Positions 1-10,877 of a DNA stretch of 64,000 nt are shown here, in pieces. The notes under the pieces were generated by a model. It was not told the origin of the DNA. It searched no databases and worked only from the letters and a program-made list of their open reading frames with translations. The translations under genes and the position numbers were made by a program. Numbering within the stretch: the first letter of the stretch is position 1; each line of letters starts with the position of its first letter. The DNA comes from Dryas octopetala (Eukaryota > Streptophyta > Magnoliopsida > Rosales > Rosaceae): the NCBI GenBank assembly GCA_963921425.1, contig OY992832.1, positions 8,060,001 through 8,124,000 of the forward strand, written 5' to 3'.

Positions 1-821
1 CCAAATGTCAAATAAAGCAACTCCATCACTTACCCAACGCATAAGCTCTGCCTGATATTTATGGTGAAAATTAATGGTTTATGGCCCAACATACCAATAC
101 TTCAAATCCATCTTCAACTTTATTTAATTGGGTTCGTGTACTGGCCACTTTCCAGTCTTTTAACTGGTCAATGCATATGCTTTTAATTTGTTACATCTAT
201 ATTTATCACCATGGAACAAGTCCAATATATATTTTGTTTGTGTACCTACCAATGTTTCCCAATATTACATATACAGATTTTAGATCATTGGATCGATCGG
301 AACTGTTATCTTCTTTGAATTATGGCATATATGGCCACTTAATTGCTTGGATGTCACAGTGGATCGAATAATATTTAGTGGATAGTTATTGGGAACAAAA
401 TTCCACCGGGGTATATTAATAATTAAGCTTGGCACACCAAGTTAGAATCAATCAACTAATATATGGTGATGCCAGATTTAATTCATCAGTAGGTGAATTA
501 TGATCGAATATGGACAATAGCTAGTTTATAATGTTTCCGTAACTATGGTAGATTAAATTAATTTTTTTTTTTTTTTGACCAATGGTAGATTAAATTAATT
601 AGTTACTTTTTTGCTCTTCATCTGCTCCCACAATAACCTTCAAATTAATCATTTCATGCAGACTCGTGAAGGGTACTTAGAAAGCTAAAGCACTGCTTTA
701 AACATTAGTTAATTCCTATTGATTGATTAACAGTCCATACAGAATGTAAAGAAGAGCGTTCGCCCATGTGATCATCTTTATTAACTTTTTTATATTACTT
801 TGATCTCTCTGGATTAATATT
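1..821. other. AT-rich intergenic DNA, no gene seen
   Basis: The only open frames are short and resemble no protein I know. The stretch is AT-rich with simple T-runs (for example near 560-578). I see nothing else to support a feature up to the inverted-repeat element that begins at 822. Confidence 0.5.
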
Positions 822-1692
822 GGCTTATTTACTATTTTATCCCTGAAATAACTTCTAATCTAATTTTACCTCCTAAGGTTTATTTTGTATCACATTATCT
901 CTTGAAACTAATTCTCATGTATCATTTTGTTTACTTTTTATTTTTACAAACTTTGAAAATTAATTAAAAAAAACTCCGGACTCAAAAAAATACATGGAAA
1001 ATTTTTACGGATTTGTCTTGACTAGTATTAATTTACTATGAGGTCAAATTACCAATTTTTCATCCAAATGTTTCTAGAAAATTAAAATACATTTTACTCT
1101 TTAGAAATTCATAAGATAATCTCCTGAACTCCAAAAAATACGAGGTTTACACCGTTGGTCTTCTAAACATTAACACTACCTTTCTTGTGAACACTTGCTA
1201 CCCAAAAGACCTCTCGGTTTTAGAGGAAAATAAATTTCCCTTTATAAAATAAATTCTAGAAAATTCTAGAATTTCCATAAAGTCTTGGAAGAATTCTCTG
1301 AAACAAGTTTTTGGTAATTTCCAAAAAATTTTGAGAATTCATCCGAAACTTTACATAAATTTTAGAATTTTTATAGAGGGAAATTTATTTTAATTTTCTA
1401 GAAATAAATTAAAATAAATTTGGATTTCCCAAATTTTTTAGAAACTCTCAGTAGACAAATTGATAATTTGACCCCATAGTAAATTAGAACTAATCAATAC
1501 GAGTCTGTAGGAATTTTTCATGTATTTTTCTAAGTTCGGAACTATTTTTAATTAATTTTCAAAGTTTATAAAAATAGAAAATGAACAAAGTGATACATGA
1601 GAATTAGTTTCAGAGGATAAAGTGATACAAAATAAATATTAAGGGGTAAAGTTAGATTAGAAGTTATTTCGGGACAAACTAATAAATAAGCC
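822..1692. mobile_element. Long-TIR foldback element (MULE-type MITE)
   Basis: The two ends are long inverted repeats. The left end starts GGCTTATTTA and reads on through AAATAACTTCTAATCTAA; the reverse complement of the right end reads the same with scattered mismatches for about 240 bp (822-1060 against 1445-1692). The centre has a second, smaller inverted repeat around AATTTCCCT. Flanks are ATTAATATT (813-821) and ATTAATATA (1693-1701), an imperfect 9-bp target duplication, which suits Mutator-like elements. There is no coding capacity, so it is non-autonomous. Confidence 0.75.
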
Positions 1693-3181
1693 ATTAATAT
1701 ATCTACAATGTGATCACCAACTTTGGCTTTGATTTCAAACAAAAAAAGACATCTGTATACATATTACTTGCTACCTAATCTATAATTGTTTGGAAGCGAG
1801 ATTCGTGGATTTGTTAGTATCGAGGTGATGCCATGACAAAGTACGTGTTTAATTAAAGAGATAATATTAAGTGGAAAAAAAAGGGGCAGGCATTTCATCT
1901 TATTGATTGATTTCTTTGCTAAGGTCCAGAGGGTTCCCGATCGTTCAGTTGTTTGATGAGACACCCTCATCATTTTATCACTTTTATCCCATTCTATACG
2001 TTAAAGAATCACAGAACGTGTTTTGTACCAAAAACAATTAAAAAAAGGAACAACATAATTAAAGTGCTTTAGATTAGCGCACGTATGATATGCATGTTAT
2101 GCATGCATAATATACGTCACATCATAACAAGGTCTGATTTGTTATAAGATGATCAGTTAAATCGTAGTTATTATTTTCTCTCTTTTTTTTTTTTTAGTAA
2201 AAAATCGTAGTAATTCATATATATGTGATTCCAGGCTTCCCGCTAGTTAATATCAACAGTTACCATCAGGCATCAGCAACTGTTAGAACTTGCAAGCAAA
2301 TAATATACAGCGATAAAAAATAAAAAAAAAGTTAATGACCATTTGGTTGGGAAGAAAACTTATCTATAACAGAGATATTGACTGACTTGATATTCCAAGA
2401 GATAGATTTTACCTTGAAATTAGAGAAATTGTTATATGATAAAGTAAAAAAGCATAGATGTCATCATGTTATTGAATTGAGATAACAAATCAGTCAAATA
2501 CATGTTGTACGAAAGTTTTTCTCTTGGTCTCATAGATGACACTCAATTTTTTTTTATCAGAGTAGACCCTGAGTTTAAATCTTATTAACGACAATTAATT
2601 AATAAATTAAAAAACAGAAAAAATATCATATTGCGGGCCTGGAAAATAATGTATGGGTTGCGCATTTGGGCCCTTGGTTGTGCTGCTGTCCACTTTCTCA
2701 CAATCTCAGCGTACTGGACTTTTTCTTACATTTATAGTGCTTTGTGTTTCTGTTTGGGCTGTGCCTTGTCGGGCTTTGCTCTTTCTATTAGTTTGATTGG
2801 GGTTTTTGTTTTTTTTTTGAGAACTTGATTGGGGTCTTTTAATAAATTCCTCTTTCTTAATATTATATAAATTGTAATTTGGTTCCATTTTCTCTGTTCT
2901 GAAAAAAGAGAATTTACCTTAGAAGATAGTACCAAACAAGCCTTGATTATAAAGAAAAAAATTAGCTTGGTAATCAAAGCAAAAAAAAAAAAATCTAGAA
3001 ACTGGTTGCCAATAAAATCATACTATATATTAATTTGTAAATGAACCTTTTTTTTTTTGTAAGTTGTAACATGATGATGAAAGGCAACAATGGATCCGAT
3101 TTTATTATTCGTTAGTATGAATGAATGAGAAACGGAAGCCCAACCCATCTATTTATTTGTACTTACCCAAAAGAAAGCCCT
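1693..3181. other. Intergenic DNA downstream of BBE-a
   Basis: AT-rich sequence with short homopolymers (A-run near 2980, T-run near 3048). No open frame here looks like a gene. The right part should contain the 3' UTR and polyadenylation region of BBE-a, which ends at 3182 on the minus strand. Confidence 0.45.
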
Positions 3182-4777
3182 CTATTGCTTCCTAGATGGC
3201 AAAACAGGGATGCTCTGTTCATGTCTGAAGAAGTTACCAGGATCAACCAAGGTCTTCACATGAACAAGTCTCTTAAAGTTATTGTTGAAGTACTTGAAAC
3301 CCCAAATGCTTGCTTGTGCATAGCTTGTGTTACCATCATTGTTGTTCCTCCCCAAATCAAGATCCCTATAGTTCAAATAGGCACGTCTTGGGGACTTTGA
3401 CACATATGGTTTCATGTATGCATACAGCTTTCTCATCAACCCAATGCGCTTCTCAGTTTCCTTATCATCATCCCAAAAGCTCAAATACTGGATTTCAAAT
3501 AGGTTTCCTTTTCTATGTGGGAAAGGAGTTTCTGAGTCAGAAATCTCAGACATAATTCCACCATAAGGTGCCATTATCATCAGAGCCTCAGTTTCAATTA
3601 GTGTTTGCCATAAACCCTCCAGGCCAGCCTCGGAAGTGGGTTGAGTGACATAGTCTGATTTGGCTTTGAAGAATCTCCTGGATTGCTGAGTCCGCTGAAG
3701 CAGAACTTCTGTTTCGTTTATTGGGAGGCCAGCAGAGTTAAGAACAGACTCAATCCAACTCATTTCAGTGCACTTGCTGCGGTCTAAACTCAACTCTGGG
3801 AAACTCTCTTGCATCAAATGGAGAAGTTTCTCAACCGACCCCAAAAAGAAGGAAGTGAATTCAACTGTGATAGTTTTGCCACCGTTTGTGCCTGCTTTGT
3901 TTGAAACACTTAAACCCAAGTGTAGCAAAAGGTCTTCAGGAAGCTTATCTGCAATGTGTTGCCATTTTGAAACAAGTTTTGTTGCACCTTGTTCTTTGGT
4001 CTTCACAATTTTGCAAACAGTTACAGATGGGGGAACAGGAACCAACCTAAGCTTCCATGCCAGGATGACTCCAAAACTTGAGCCTCCCCCTCCTCTAATA
4101 GCCCAAAAGAGCTCTTCTCCCATGGATTTTCTGTTCAGAACTCTGCCACTGACATCAACAATCTTCGCATCAATGACATTGTCAGCTGCTAGACCATATT
4201 TTCTGAATAGGCCCCCAAATCCACCTCCACTAATATGTCCCCCAACACCAATAGTGGGACAAGACCCTGCTGGGAAGCCATGGACTTTGCTCTTTTGTGC
4301 AATTTGGTAATACAACTCTCCAAGAGTGGCACCTGACTCCACCCATGCACTCTCATTCTCTATGTCAATATCAATGCTTCGAAGATTGAAAAGATCAATG
4401 ATGATGAAAGGAGCATTGGATGCATAAGATAGGCCCTCATAGTCGTGGCCCCCGCTTCGGGTTCTTATCTGTATGCCCTTTTTGTTAGAGCAAATTATGG
4501 CTGCTTGAACGTGAGAATGGTGAAGAGGAGTAATGATAGCTTCTGGTTTTGGTGTTGAATTGTTTAAGAATCTGAGGTTCTGTATTGAAAATTGCAAGAC
4601 TGAGGAATAAGCAGAGCTGTCTCTGGTGAGAATGATTTGGCTTGAGTTTGAATGGCTCTGTATGTGGGAGGAAAAACATTGAAGGAAGCTTTCAGAAGTT
4701 GATTTTGAAGATGTGGACCAAACTAAGCTGAGAAGGATAAAAAGTAGTGGAAGTGGTTTTACTTGTAAGAGGGCCAT
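3182..4777 (-). CDS. BBE-like FAD-linked oxidoreductase (BBE-a)
   Basis: Intact 531-residue, intronless, secreted flavoprotein of the berberine-bridge-enzyme-like family, expected to oxidise carbohydrates or phenolics in the cell wall. The start is the ATG at 4777, which opens a signal peptide (MALLQVKPLPLLFILLSLVW) and lies about 50 nt below a TATA box. The FAD-binding (PCMH) domain covers roughly residues 75-250, with the His-flavin motif [12 protein letters not shown] (His111) and the Cys-flavin motif GSCPTIGVGGH (Cys173). The C-terminal BBE domain has LNYRDLDLG and ends NFFRHEQSIPVLP. The O2 gatekeeper position after CPT is Ile, the usual active-site Tyr in GGGYG is Phe, and the active-site Lys of KxQY is Glu (EIQY). 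It is the only intact member of the a/b/e subgroup. Substrate unknown. Confidence 0.93.
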   Translation of the reverse strand: MALLQVKPLPLLFILLSLVWSTSSKSTSESFLQCFSSHIQSHSNSSQIILTRDSSAYSSVLQFSIQNLRFLNNSTPKPEAIITPLHHSHVQAAIICSNKKGIQIRTRSGGHDYEGLSYASNAPFIIIDLFNLRSIDIDIENESAWVESGATLGELYYQIAQKSKVHGFPAGSCPTIGVGGHISGGGFGGLFRKYGLAADNVIDAKIVDVSGRVLNRKSMGEELFWAIRGGGGSSFGVILAWKLRLVPVPPSVTVCKIVKTKEQGATKLVSKWQHIADKLPEDLLLHLGLSVSNKAGTNGGKTITVEFTSFFLGSVEKLLHLMQESFPELSLDRSKCTEMSWIESVLNSAGLPINETEVLLQRTQQSRRFFKAKSDYVTQPTSEAGLEGLWQTLIETEALMIMAPYGGIMSEISDSETPFPHRKGNLFEIQYLSFWDDDKETEKRIGLMRKLYAYMKPYVSKSPRRAYLNYRDLDLGRNNNDGNTSYAQASIWGFKYFNNNFKRLVHVKTLVDPGNFFRHEQSIPVLPSRKQ

Positions 4778-4825
4778 GTTTATTTCCTCTGCATATATGA
4801 AATGGAATCAGCTCTTAACTCACCT

Positions 4826-4833
4826 ATATATAC
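4826..4833 (-). promoter_or_regulatory. TATA box of BBE-a
   Basis: TATATATA on the minus strand, about 49 nt upstream of the ATG at 4777. The leader between them, including the segment TTTCCTCTGCA, is conserved upstream of BBE-b and BBE-e, which supports a shared core promoter. Confidence 0.55.
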
Positions 4834-5099
4834 AGACATAAAATATTGAAAAAATATTGCAGCCACTGGATGTCTACTGAAGATAAAATCAAAATAGTCA
4901 ATGTTGCATGTTTGTCTTTCCTTTTGTCAAGTGATCAATGCGTATACGTAAAGACAGAAAGCCAAGTCCTATACAATTTAAAGACTTTTCATGAACACTT
5001 ATCTTAAAACTGGAGATAAAAATATTTAATAATTGCATTGTGAGTCATGTGGTCTATTTAATTCTAAATTTAATTCCATGGAGCGTTCATCAGTTTGTG

Positions 5100-5137
5100 A
5101 TATATATATATATATGTGTGTGCGCGCGCGCGCACAT
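5100..5137. repeat. 38-bp alternating purine-pyrimidine tract (TA, TG, CG)
   Basis: A strictly alternating purine-pyrimidine run made of (TA)n, then (TG)n, then (CG)n, ending CACAT. Runs of this kind can adopt Z-DNA. It lies about 320 bp upstream of the BBE-a start codon. Confidence 0.85.
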
Positions 5138-5344
5138 CTAAATGAGAAGTAAAACCAATATATTTAAAATTATTTTCTAGTTCTTGCATGGTACTTGCTT
5201 TCATTATCTTTTGTTATTTTCTAATATATGATAATAAAAATAGTTGTATGTATGACTGTATGAGTGTATGACTAATGAAAGTAGAATAATCATAAAAGGC
5301 AACCGGTCTTAATTGTAGATTTTTCTGGTCATTTTCAATTTGAT

Positions 5345-6295
5345 ATGAGTGCTTATATTCTCATTCTCATGTTCTATTTTTCCATCTACCTTATTTTTAC
5401 ACCCCCATTAAAAATATAAAAAGACTTTTCTCACCTTCCATTATTCCTACAGTATTCTTTGATATATCAACTTAAACACTCTTCCCACCCCCTTAACTAT
5501 CATCTCACCCACTCATCTTTTTTTATATATAATTTCTTTCTTCTATAAACCCTAGTTCTTCACCAAAACTCAAAATCAATGATACTATTTGGTTGATGCA
5601 TATACATCTATTAAAATGTATGATTATTCTATATCTTACTTTTTAAATTATTTTTTTATAGTTTTAAATCAAGAATTCATTATATTTTAATGTTTCTTTT
5701 GATTTAGAAATTGAGTATTGATTTTAGGGATGAATTATAAGATTGATATAAGTTTATTGCTATGCAATTGTCAAAGTGATCGAGAACATTATTCAACGAT
5801 GCCCAATTCAGCTTTCATTGTAGGAGTCGAATCATTGTTTGTAGATTTCACTTTATCTATCTTAAAATTGTTCTTGTTAGTTTGTAGGCATAGCTTACTA
5901 TGATACTAGCAGCCATAGAGGAGCTTAATTAACACATTTGCCTCATGGTGTTTGGTTCATGTGATCCTTATCATGTGATTACTTCTAATGAGACTTTTGA
6001 CAACCCAGATTTTAGTCGTTATATCATCTAAGCTTATATGGTATGGTTTTATGTTCAGTAATCAAAGGATTAATGATATGAAAAAAAGAGAAAAAAAAAA
6101 TTCTAGGGTTTATGGAGTTTAATTCGTTGTAGAGAGGTAAGTGAGTAGAGAATGAGTGAGTAGAGTATATTTATTTATTTAGTTAAGTCCTTAAAAGTCA
6201 TTTTACAAAAAGATAAATTTTTTATTATCAATTTTATTAAAATATAAGTGAAAAAATAAGACAAGCTAGAAGTGAGAATATAACCACGTACTCAT
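5345..6295. mobile_element. Long inverted-repeat (foldback) element
   Basis: The left end reads GAGTGCTTATATTCTCA; the reverse complement of the right end reads GAGTACGTGGTTATATTCTCA. Similarity continues inward, including AAACCCTAG on the left (about 5548) mirrored by the right arm near 6100. The interior has no convincing coding sequence. Ends are approximate and I could not find a clean target duplication. It is probably another MULE-like non-autonomous element. Confidence 0.55.
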
Positions 6296-6904
6296 TTTAT
6301 ATTAAACAAGTGACTTGTTACAACTTACAAGTCCTTCTAGAATTGAAAAGCCAAATTGTACACTTTGAGTTGCATCATTATTTGTTTGTTTGGGAAGAAA
6401 CGAAGCTGCATTAATGTTTGGACAACTAGAAAAGTCATGCAAGTCAGCCCCAATTAATTTAATGCTTAGCTATGACCATATGAGTCATCCAACTCAATCC
6501 TCAAAAGGGTCAAAGGCTGATGCTGAAGATTATATTTCATATCCTTATGTTAAAGATTTGAAATATAGAGCATACGTACGTGTGTTTCATCTAGAAAGTG
6601 CCCTAAGGATGAGTTTCATCCTCTGGTGTGCCATCAAGGCTGGCGGGCCACTAATGATAGAGTCCAAAATTACTCTCCTAACACTATTTTTCTGTGCTTT
6701 ACAATTCTAGGATTGAATCCCATGATTACTTAACTTTTGAGTACATCTACTGTTTGATGGCATATGTTCTAAGCTTCTGGATAAGTGTGGTATGCTTTGG
6801 TTGAGGCAGCCTAGGCCAAATTATCAGCTGGGCCACATTTGAGGGGCAAAATGCTGCATACAATTGTGAAGAAACTCTGCTTATCTGTTACCATTTACTC
6901 TATC

Positions 6905-6950
<46 letters not shown>

Positions 6951-7281
6951 TAATAAGAATCTTTATTTATGATAGTAACTTCTCTTTGTGGTGCTGCAGT
7001 TCCCTATTAACTCTATCAGATGCAGGATCACTTCACATCATTTCAAGCCTTCCTCAGCTAATCTCTCAGTGTTCCAGCAATGGAGCCTCCCAGGCCTTAA
7101 TCCTAACTGAGTTGGTTTCCCTCCTGGGAGTGCTGCTATTTTCTTTTTCTTTTTTTATGGTTCTTCAGTTTTAATTTCTCTGGTTGTCAAATTTTTTTAT
7201 TTAAAAAAAGAACTAAATAAATAACAATGAAATTATTTTTACTCTTCATTTGGCCCAACCCATCTATTTATTGTTGACGTT
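6296..7281. other. Intergenic DNA between BBE-a and BBE-b
   Basis: No gene seen. It holds a long GA microsatellite (6907-6947). The last 100 bp should be the 3' flank of pseudogene BBE-b; the text CCCAACCCATCTATTTATT near 7255 also occurs 3' of BBE-a (about 3138), evidence that a and b arose by tandem duplication. Confidence 0.5.
6907..6947. repeat. (GA)n microsatellite
   Basis: Uninterrupted GA dinucleotide run of about 20 units. Confidence 0.95.
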
Positions 7282-8882
7282 CTATTTTCTCATGGATGGG
7301 AACACAGGGATACTTTGTTCATACCTAAAGAAGTTACAAGGATCAACTAAGGTCTTAACGTGAACAAGTCTCCTAAAGTTTTTATTGAAATACTTCAAAC
7401 CCCATATACTTGCTTGTGCATAGCTTGTATTACCATCATTGTTTCTCCCCAAGTCAAGATCCCTATAGTTCAAATAGGCAGCTCTTGGGGAATTTGAGAC
7501 ATATGGTGCCATGTAGGCATACACCCTTCTCATCCAGCCAATATGTTCTCAGTTTCTTTGTCATCATCCCAAGTAACCAAATACTGAATTTGAAATATGT
7601 TTCCACTTCTATGTGGGAAAGGAGTTTCTGAATCAGAAATCTCACTCATTCTTCCACCATAAGGTGTCAATATCAAAAGGGATGTCTCTACTTCAAGTAG
7701 TCTTTGCCATAAACCTTCCAAGCCAGCTTCTGAAATGGGTTCAGTCACATAGTCTGATTTTGCTTTGAAGAAGCTCTTGGATTGCTGACTCCGATTAAGC
7801 AAAATTTTTAAGGAATCGCTTCTTGAGAAGCCAGCATAGTACATAACAGACTCAATCCAACTCATTTCAGTGCAATTGCTGCGGTCTAAACTTAAGTCCG
7901 GGAAATTGTCTTGCATCAAAAGGAGAAGTTTATCAACCGGCCCGAGAAACAACGAATCAAATGAAACTTTAATAGTTTTGCCACCATTGGTGCCAGCCTC
8001 ATTTGCAACTTCTACAACCAAATGTAGGAAAAGGTCCTCATGAAGCTTATCGATCTGCTATAACTTGCCATTTCAAAACAAGTTTTGTTGCACCTTGTTC
8101 CTTGGTCTTTACAATTTTGCAAACTGTTACAGATGGGGGAACAGGAACCAATCCAAGTTTCCATGCCAGAATGACTCCAAAGCTTGAGCCTCCCCCTCCT
8201 CTAATAGCCCAAAACAGTTCTTCTCCCATGGATTTTCTGTCAAGAATTCTGCCATTGACATCAACAATCTTAGCATCAATGACATTGTCAGCTGCTAGAT
8301 CATATTTCCTGAATATGGTACCAAATCCACCTCCACTAATATGTCCCCCCACACCCACAGTGGGACAAGACCCTGCTGGGAATCCATAAAAATTACTTTT
8401 TTCTGCAATTTTGTAGTACAACTCTCCGAGAGTTGCACCTGACTCCACCCATGCACTCTCATTCTCTATGTCAATATGGATGGTTCGAAGATTGAAAAGA
8501 TCAATGATGACGAAGGGACCATCGGATGCATAAGATAGCCCCTCGTACTCATGGCCCCCGCTTCGGAATCTAATTTGTATGCCTTGTTTCTTGGAGCAAA
8601 TAACTGCTGCTTGAACATGAGATTCATGAAAAGGGTGATGATAACTTCTGGTTTTGGCGTTGAATTGTTCAAGAATCTGAGGTTCTGTATGGAAGATTGC
8701 AAGACTGAGGAATAAGCAGAACTGTTTCTAGTGAAAATGATTTCCTTGCTTGAGTTAGAATGCAGTATGTGAGTGGAAAAACACTGAAGAATGCTTTCAG
8801 AAGTTGAATTTGAAGTTGTGGACCAAACTGAGTTGAGAAGGATGAAAATTAGTGGAAGTAGTTTTAAGTGTAAGATTGCCAT
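7282..8882 (-). pseudogene. BBE-like pseudogene BBE-b (three frameshifts)
   Basis: Full-length copy of a BBE-like gene with its ATG at 8882, signal peptide MAILHLKLLPLIFILL and normal stop, but with three small indels. Near 8638 one T is missing compared with BBE-e, shifting frame after PKPEVIIT. Near 8051 four extra bases (CGAT) give an immediate TAA after KWQVIADR. Near 7545 one base is missing after DDDKETE. Between the breaks the protein is well preserved: His motif [12 protein letters not shown] (Asp to Glu), Cys motif [24 protein letters not shown]. One odd residue is Cys in DPCNFF, where other copies have Gly, His or Glu. The small number of lesions suggests recent inactivation. Closest relatives in the window are BBE-a and BBE-e. 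Confidence 0.92.
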
Positions 8883-8922
8883 ATTTAATTCCTCTGCATA
8901 TGAAATGGTAAGAGCTCACTTG

Positions 8923-8930
8923 TATATATA
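8923..8930 (-). promoter_or_regulatory. TATA box of pseudogene BBE-b
   Basis: TATATATA on the minus strand, about 41 nt upstream of the ATG at 8882, in the same place as in BBE-a. The promoter appears intact although the gene is not. Confidence 0.45.
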
Positions 8931-10877
8931 TCTGCTTGGTGTACCTAATAGTCCCATGAATTAAAACAACATTGCAGCCATTGGATGATCATTGACAATT
9001 TCGAAGAAGTGGAAACTTCAAAGTGAAGAAGATTCTTGGATGAAATTTGGAATATGACATAGTGTTGTCTTGGATACATCAGCAAACAACTCATCTCTAC
9101 TACAATGGCTGCACTGATCAGCTTGTCACATACTATGAAGTGCCGTATATTTTCACAGAGTGAACTATTTGCGTGGCTTAAATATCTGTCCTACGTTAAC
9201 CAGAGAATCAACTAGGCCGCCTTCAAGTAACGTGAGGCTTAAGAAACAGGATATTTCTGCTGGTAGATTACTATATTGATTTTCAACCCAGCATTAAATA
9301 TATATGCTATACAAATAGTTTACCCTTGTTCCTTTTTACTCCATTTAACATAATAATGAAAGTTAAACAAATTATCAGGTAAATGAGAAAGCAAAGTTAC
9401 TGAAAAACTGATCAACTTAGTATTACCATGCAGTACAAAATTGAGGAGTTACCGTGCTAATAACTTTCTAATACAGAATAAATAATATGAAGATCCTAGT
9501 CTAGTGGTCTTGGCTATGAAGGCATTCTGTGTGATCAACCTCCAATAAGCAAGTATATTAGTAGACCCAGTAGCTTCCCCATTGCTAAGTTGTAACTTGA
9601 CCATCCTGTCACAACTGATGAGACTGATAAGTGGAAACCTGCAATCAGCAACCAAAGTGAGTGCCTTTGAAGAGCTCAGGTGGAGGACAGCATTGACCAT
9701 CCAAATCAAACAAGTGGTGTTTATATTCTTTATTAATTTGAAGGCTCTGTAGAATCATCTCTAAATCTCAAATGAAAAAGCCCACAAGGCCACTAACTTA
9801 AACCTTATCCCCTGCAGCCACCAGCACCTACCTGCACTTTCTGAAGTGGCCACCATATGGGTTGGGAGTATCTTTGAATACATCCAAAGTGATTATTGAT
9901 GGCTTGGAATCACCAACAATTTGACAAAATGGATGCAAAAATGTTGTGCTATTTACAGATGAACATTTGTTTTGTATTTCCCTGTACTTTTTGATGCTGT
10001 ATAAATTGAAGTTACATAATAATAGCAGTAAAGCATATCAGAAGGTATTACATAAACATTGAAATACCATGTGATAGCCCACCAAAAGAAAAGGCCAAAA
10101 GGGTCATCTGCAGATGCACACATGGGAACAAGACACAGTCATAACTAGGGACACAGCCTGAGGTCCTCTTTTATTATTGTATTCCATCTAATAGTGGATG
10201 GGATCCACACTCATAAATATAACCCGTGTCCACAACCAGAAAGACTAAAGTCAAGACCTACCGAAGGTTCTTTGCAGTTGAAGTTTTCAACCACAGGTTT
10301 CTTTCACACTTTTAATGTATGCCATTGTGACTTGTGAGAGGGGTATACATTCTGACTTTGTGCAATCTAGATCAGAGAATTTTTAGAGTATGAGGTGAAG
10401 AATTTCCATGCATGGTTTAATTCATATCGACAATAAACAAAAAAACATTAATGATAAGTTCATAACCCACCCACCCAATCATTTCTTTTGCTTTTCTTTT
10501 GAATGGTTGAGAGCATCTTGCACGTTATCAAATAGTGAGTGACATTCATAGGAAGCAACCCCATTGCACAAGAAAGAAAGGCAAGCCAGCCATAAAGACA
10601 AAACACCCGTCAATCTTGCTAGTGTTTTACCATTCCAATTAAGCTAACAATCAATGAATGAGATTGTCAACTTATTTTCTTATACATGTCACATCGATCT
10701 ATCATAATCTTAAAAGACAAAAGAGTAAAACAGATTGATATTAAGAGATGTATTCACTGTGACAATAACTGAATCAAAACTAACCGAATGCTTAGCCATG
10801 TGGCATTTTTTTTACTTATTCATATAATCAATCAATAATAACCAATCCAAGCTGGTTTTTCAATTGGTAAAATTCTT
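8931..10877. other. Intergenic DNA between BBE-b and BBE-c
   Basis: About 1.9 kb with only short open frames and no recognisable protein, RNA or repeat. Base composition is less AT-rich than most intergenic DNA here, so a diverged gene relic or non-coding transcript is possible, but nothing in the sequence shows it. Confidence 0.4.

Noticed and set aside
81..371. 96-codon frame near the left edge
   Set aside because: No similarity, no promoter signal, and composition like the surrounding non-coding DNA.
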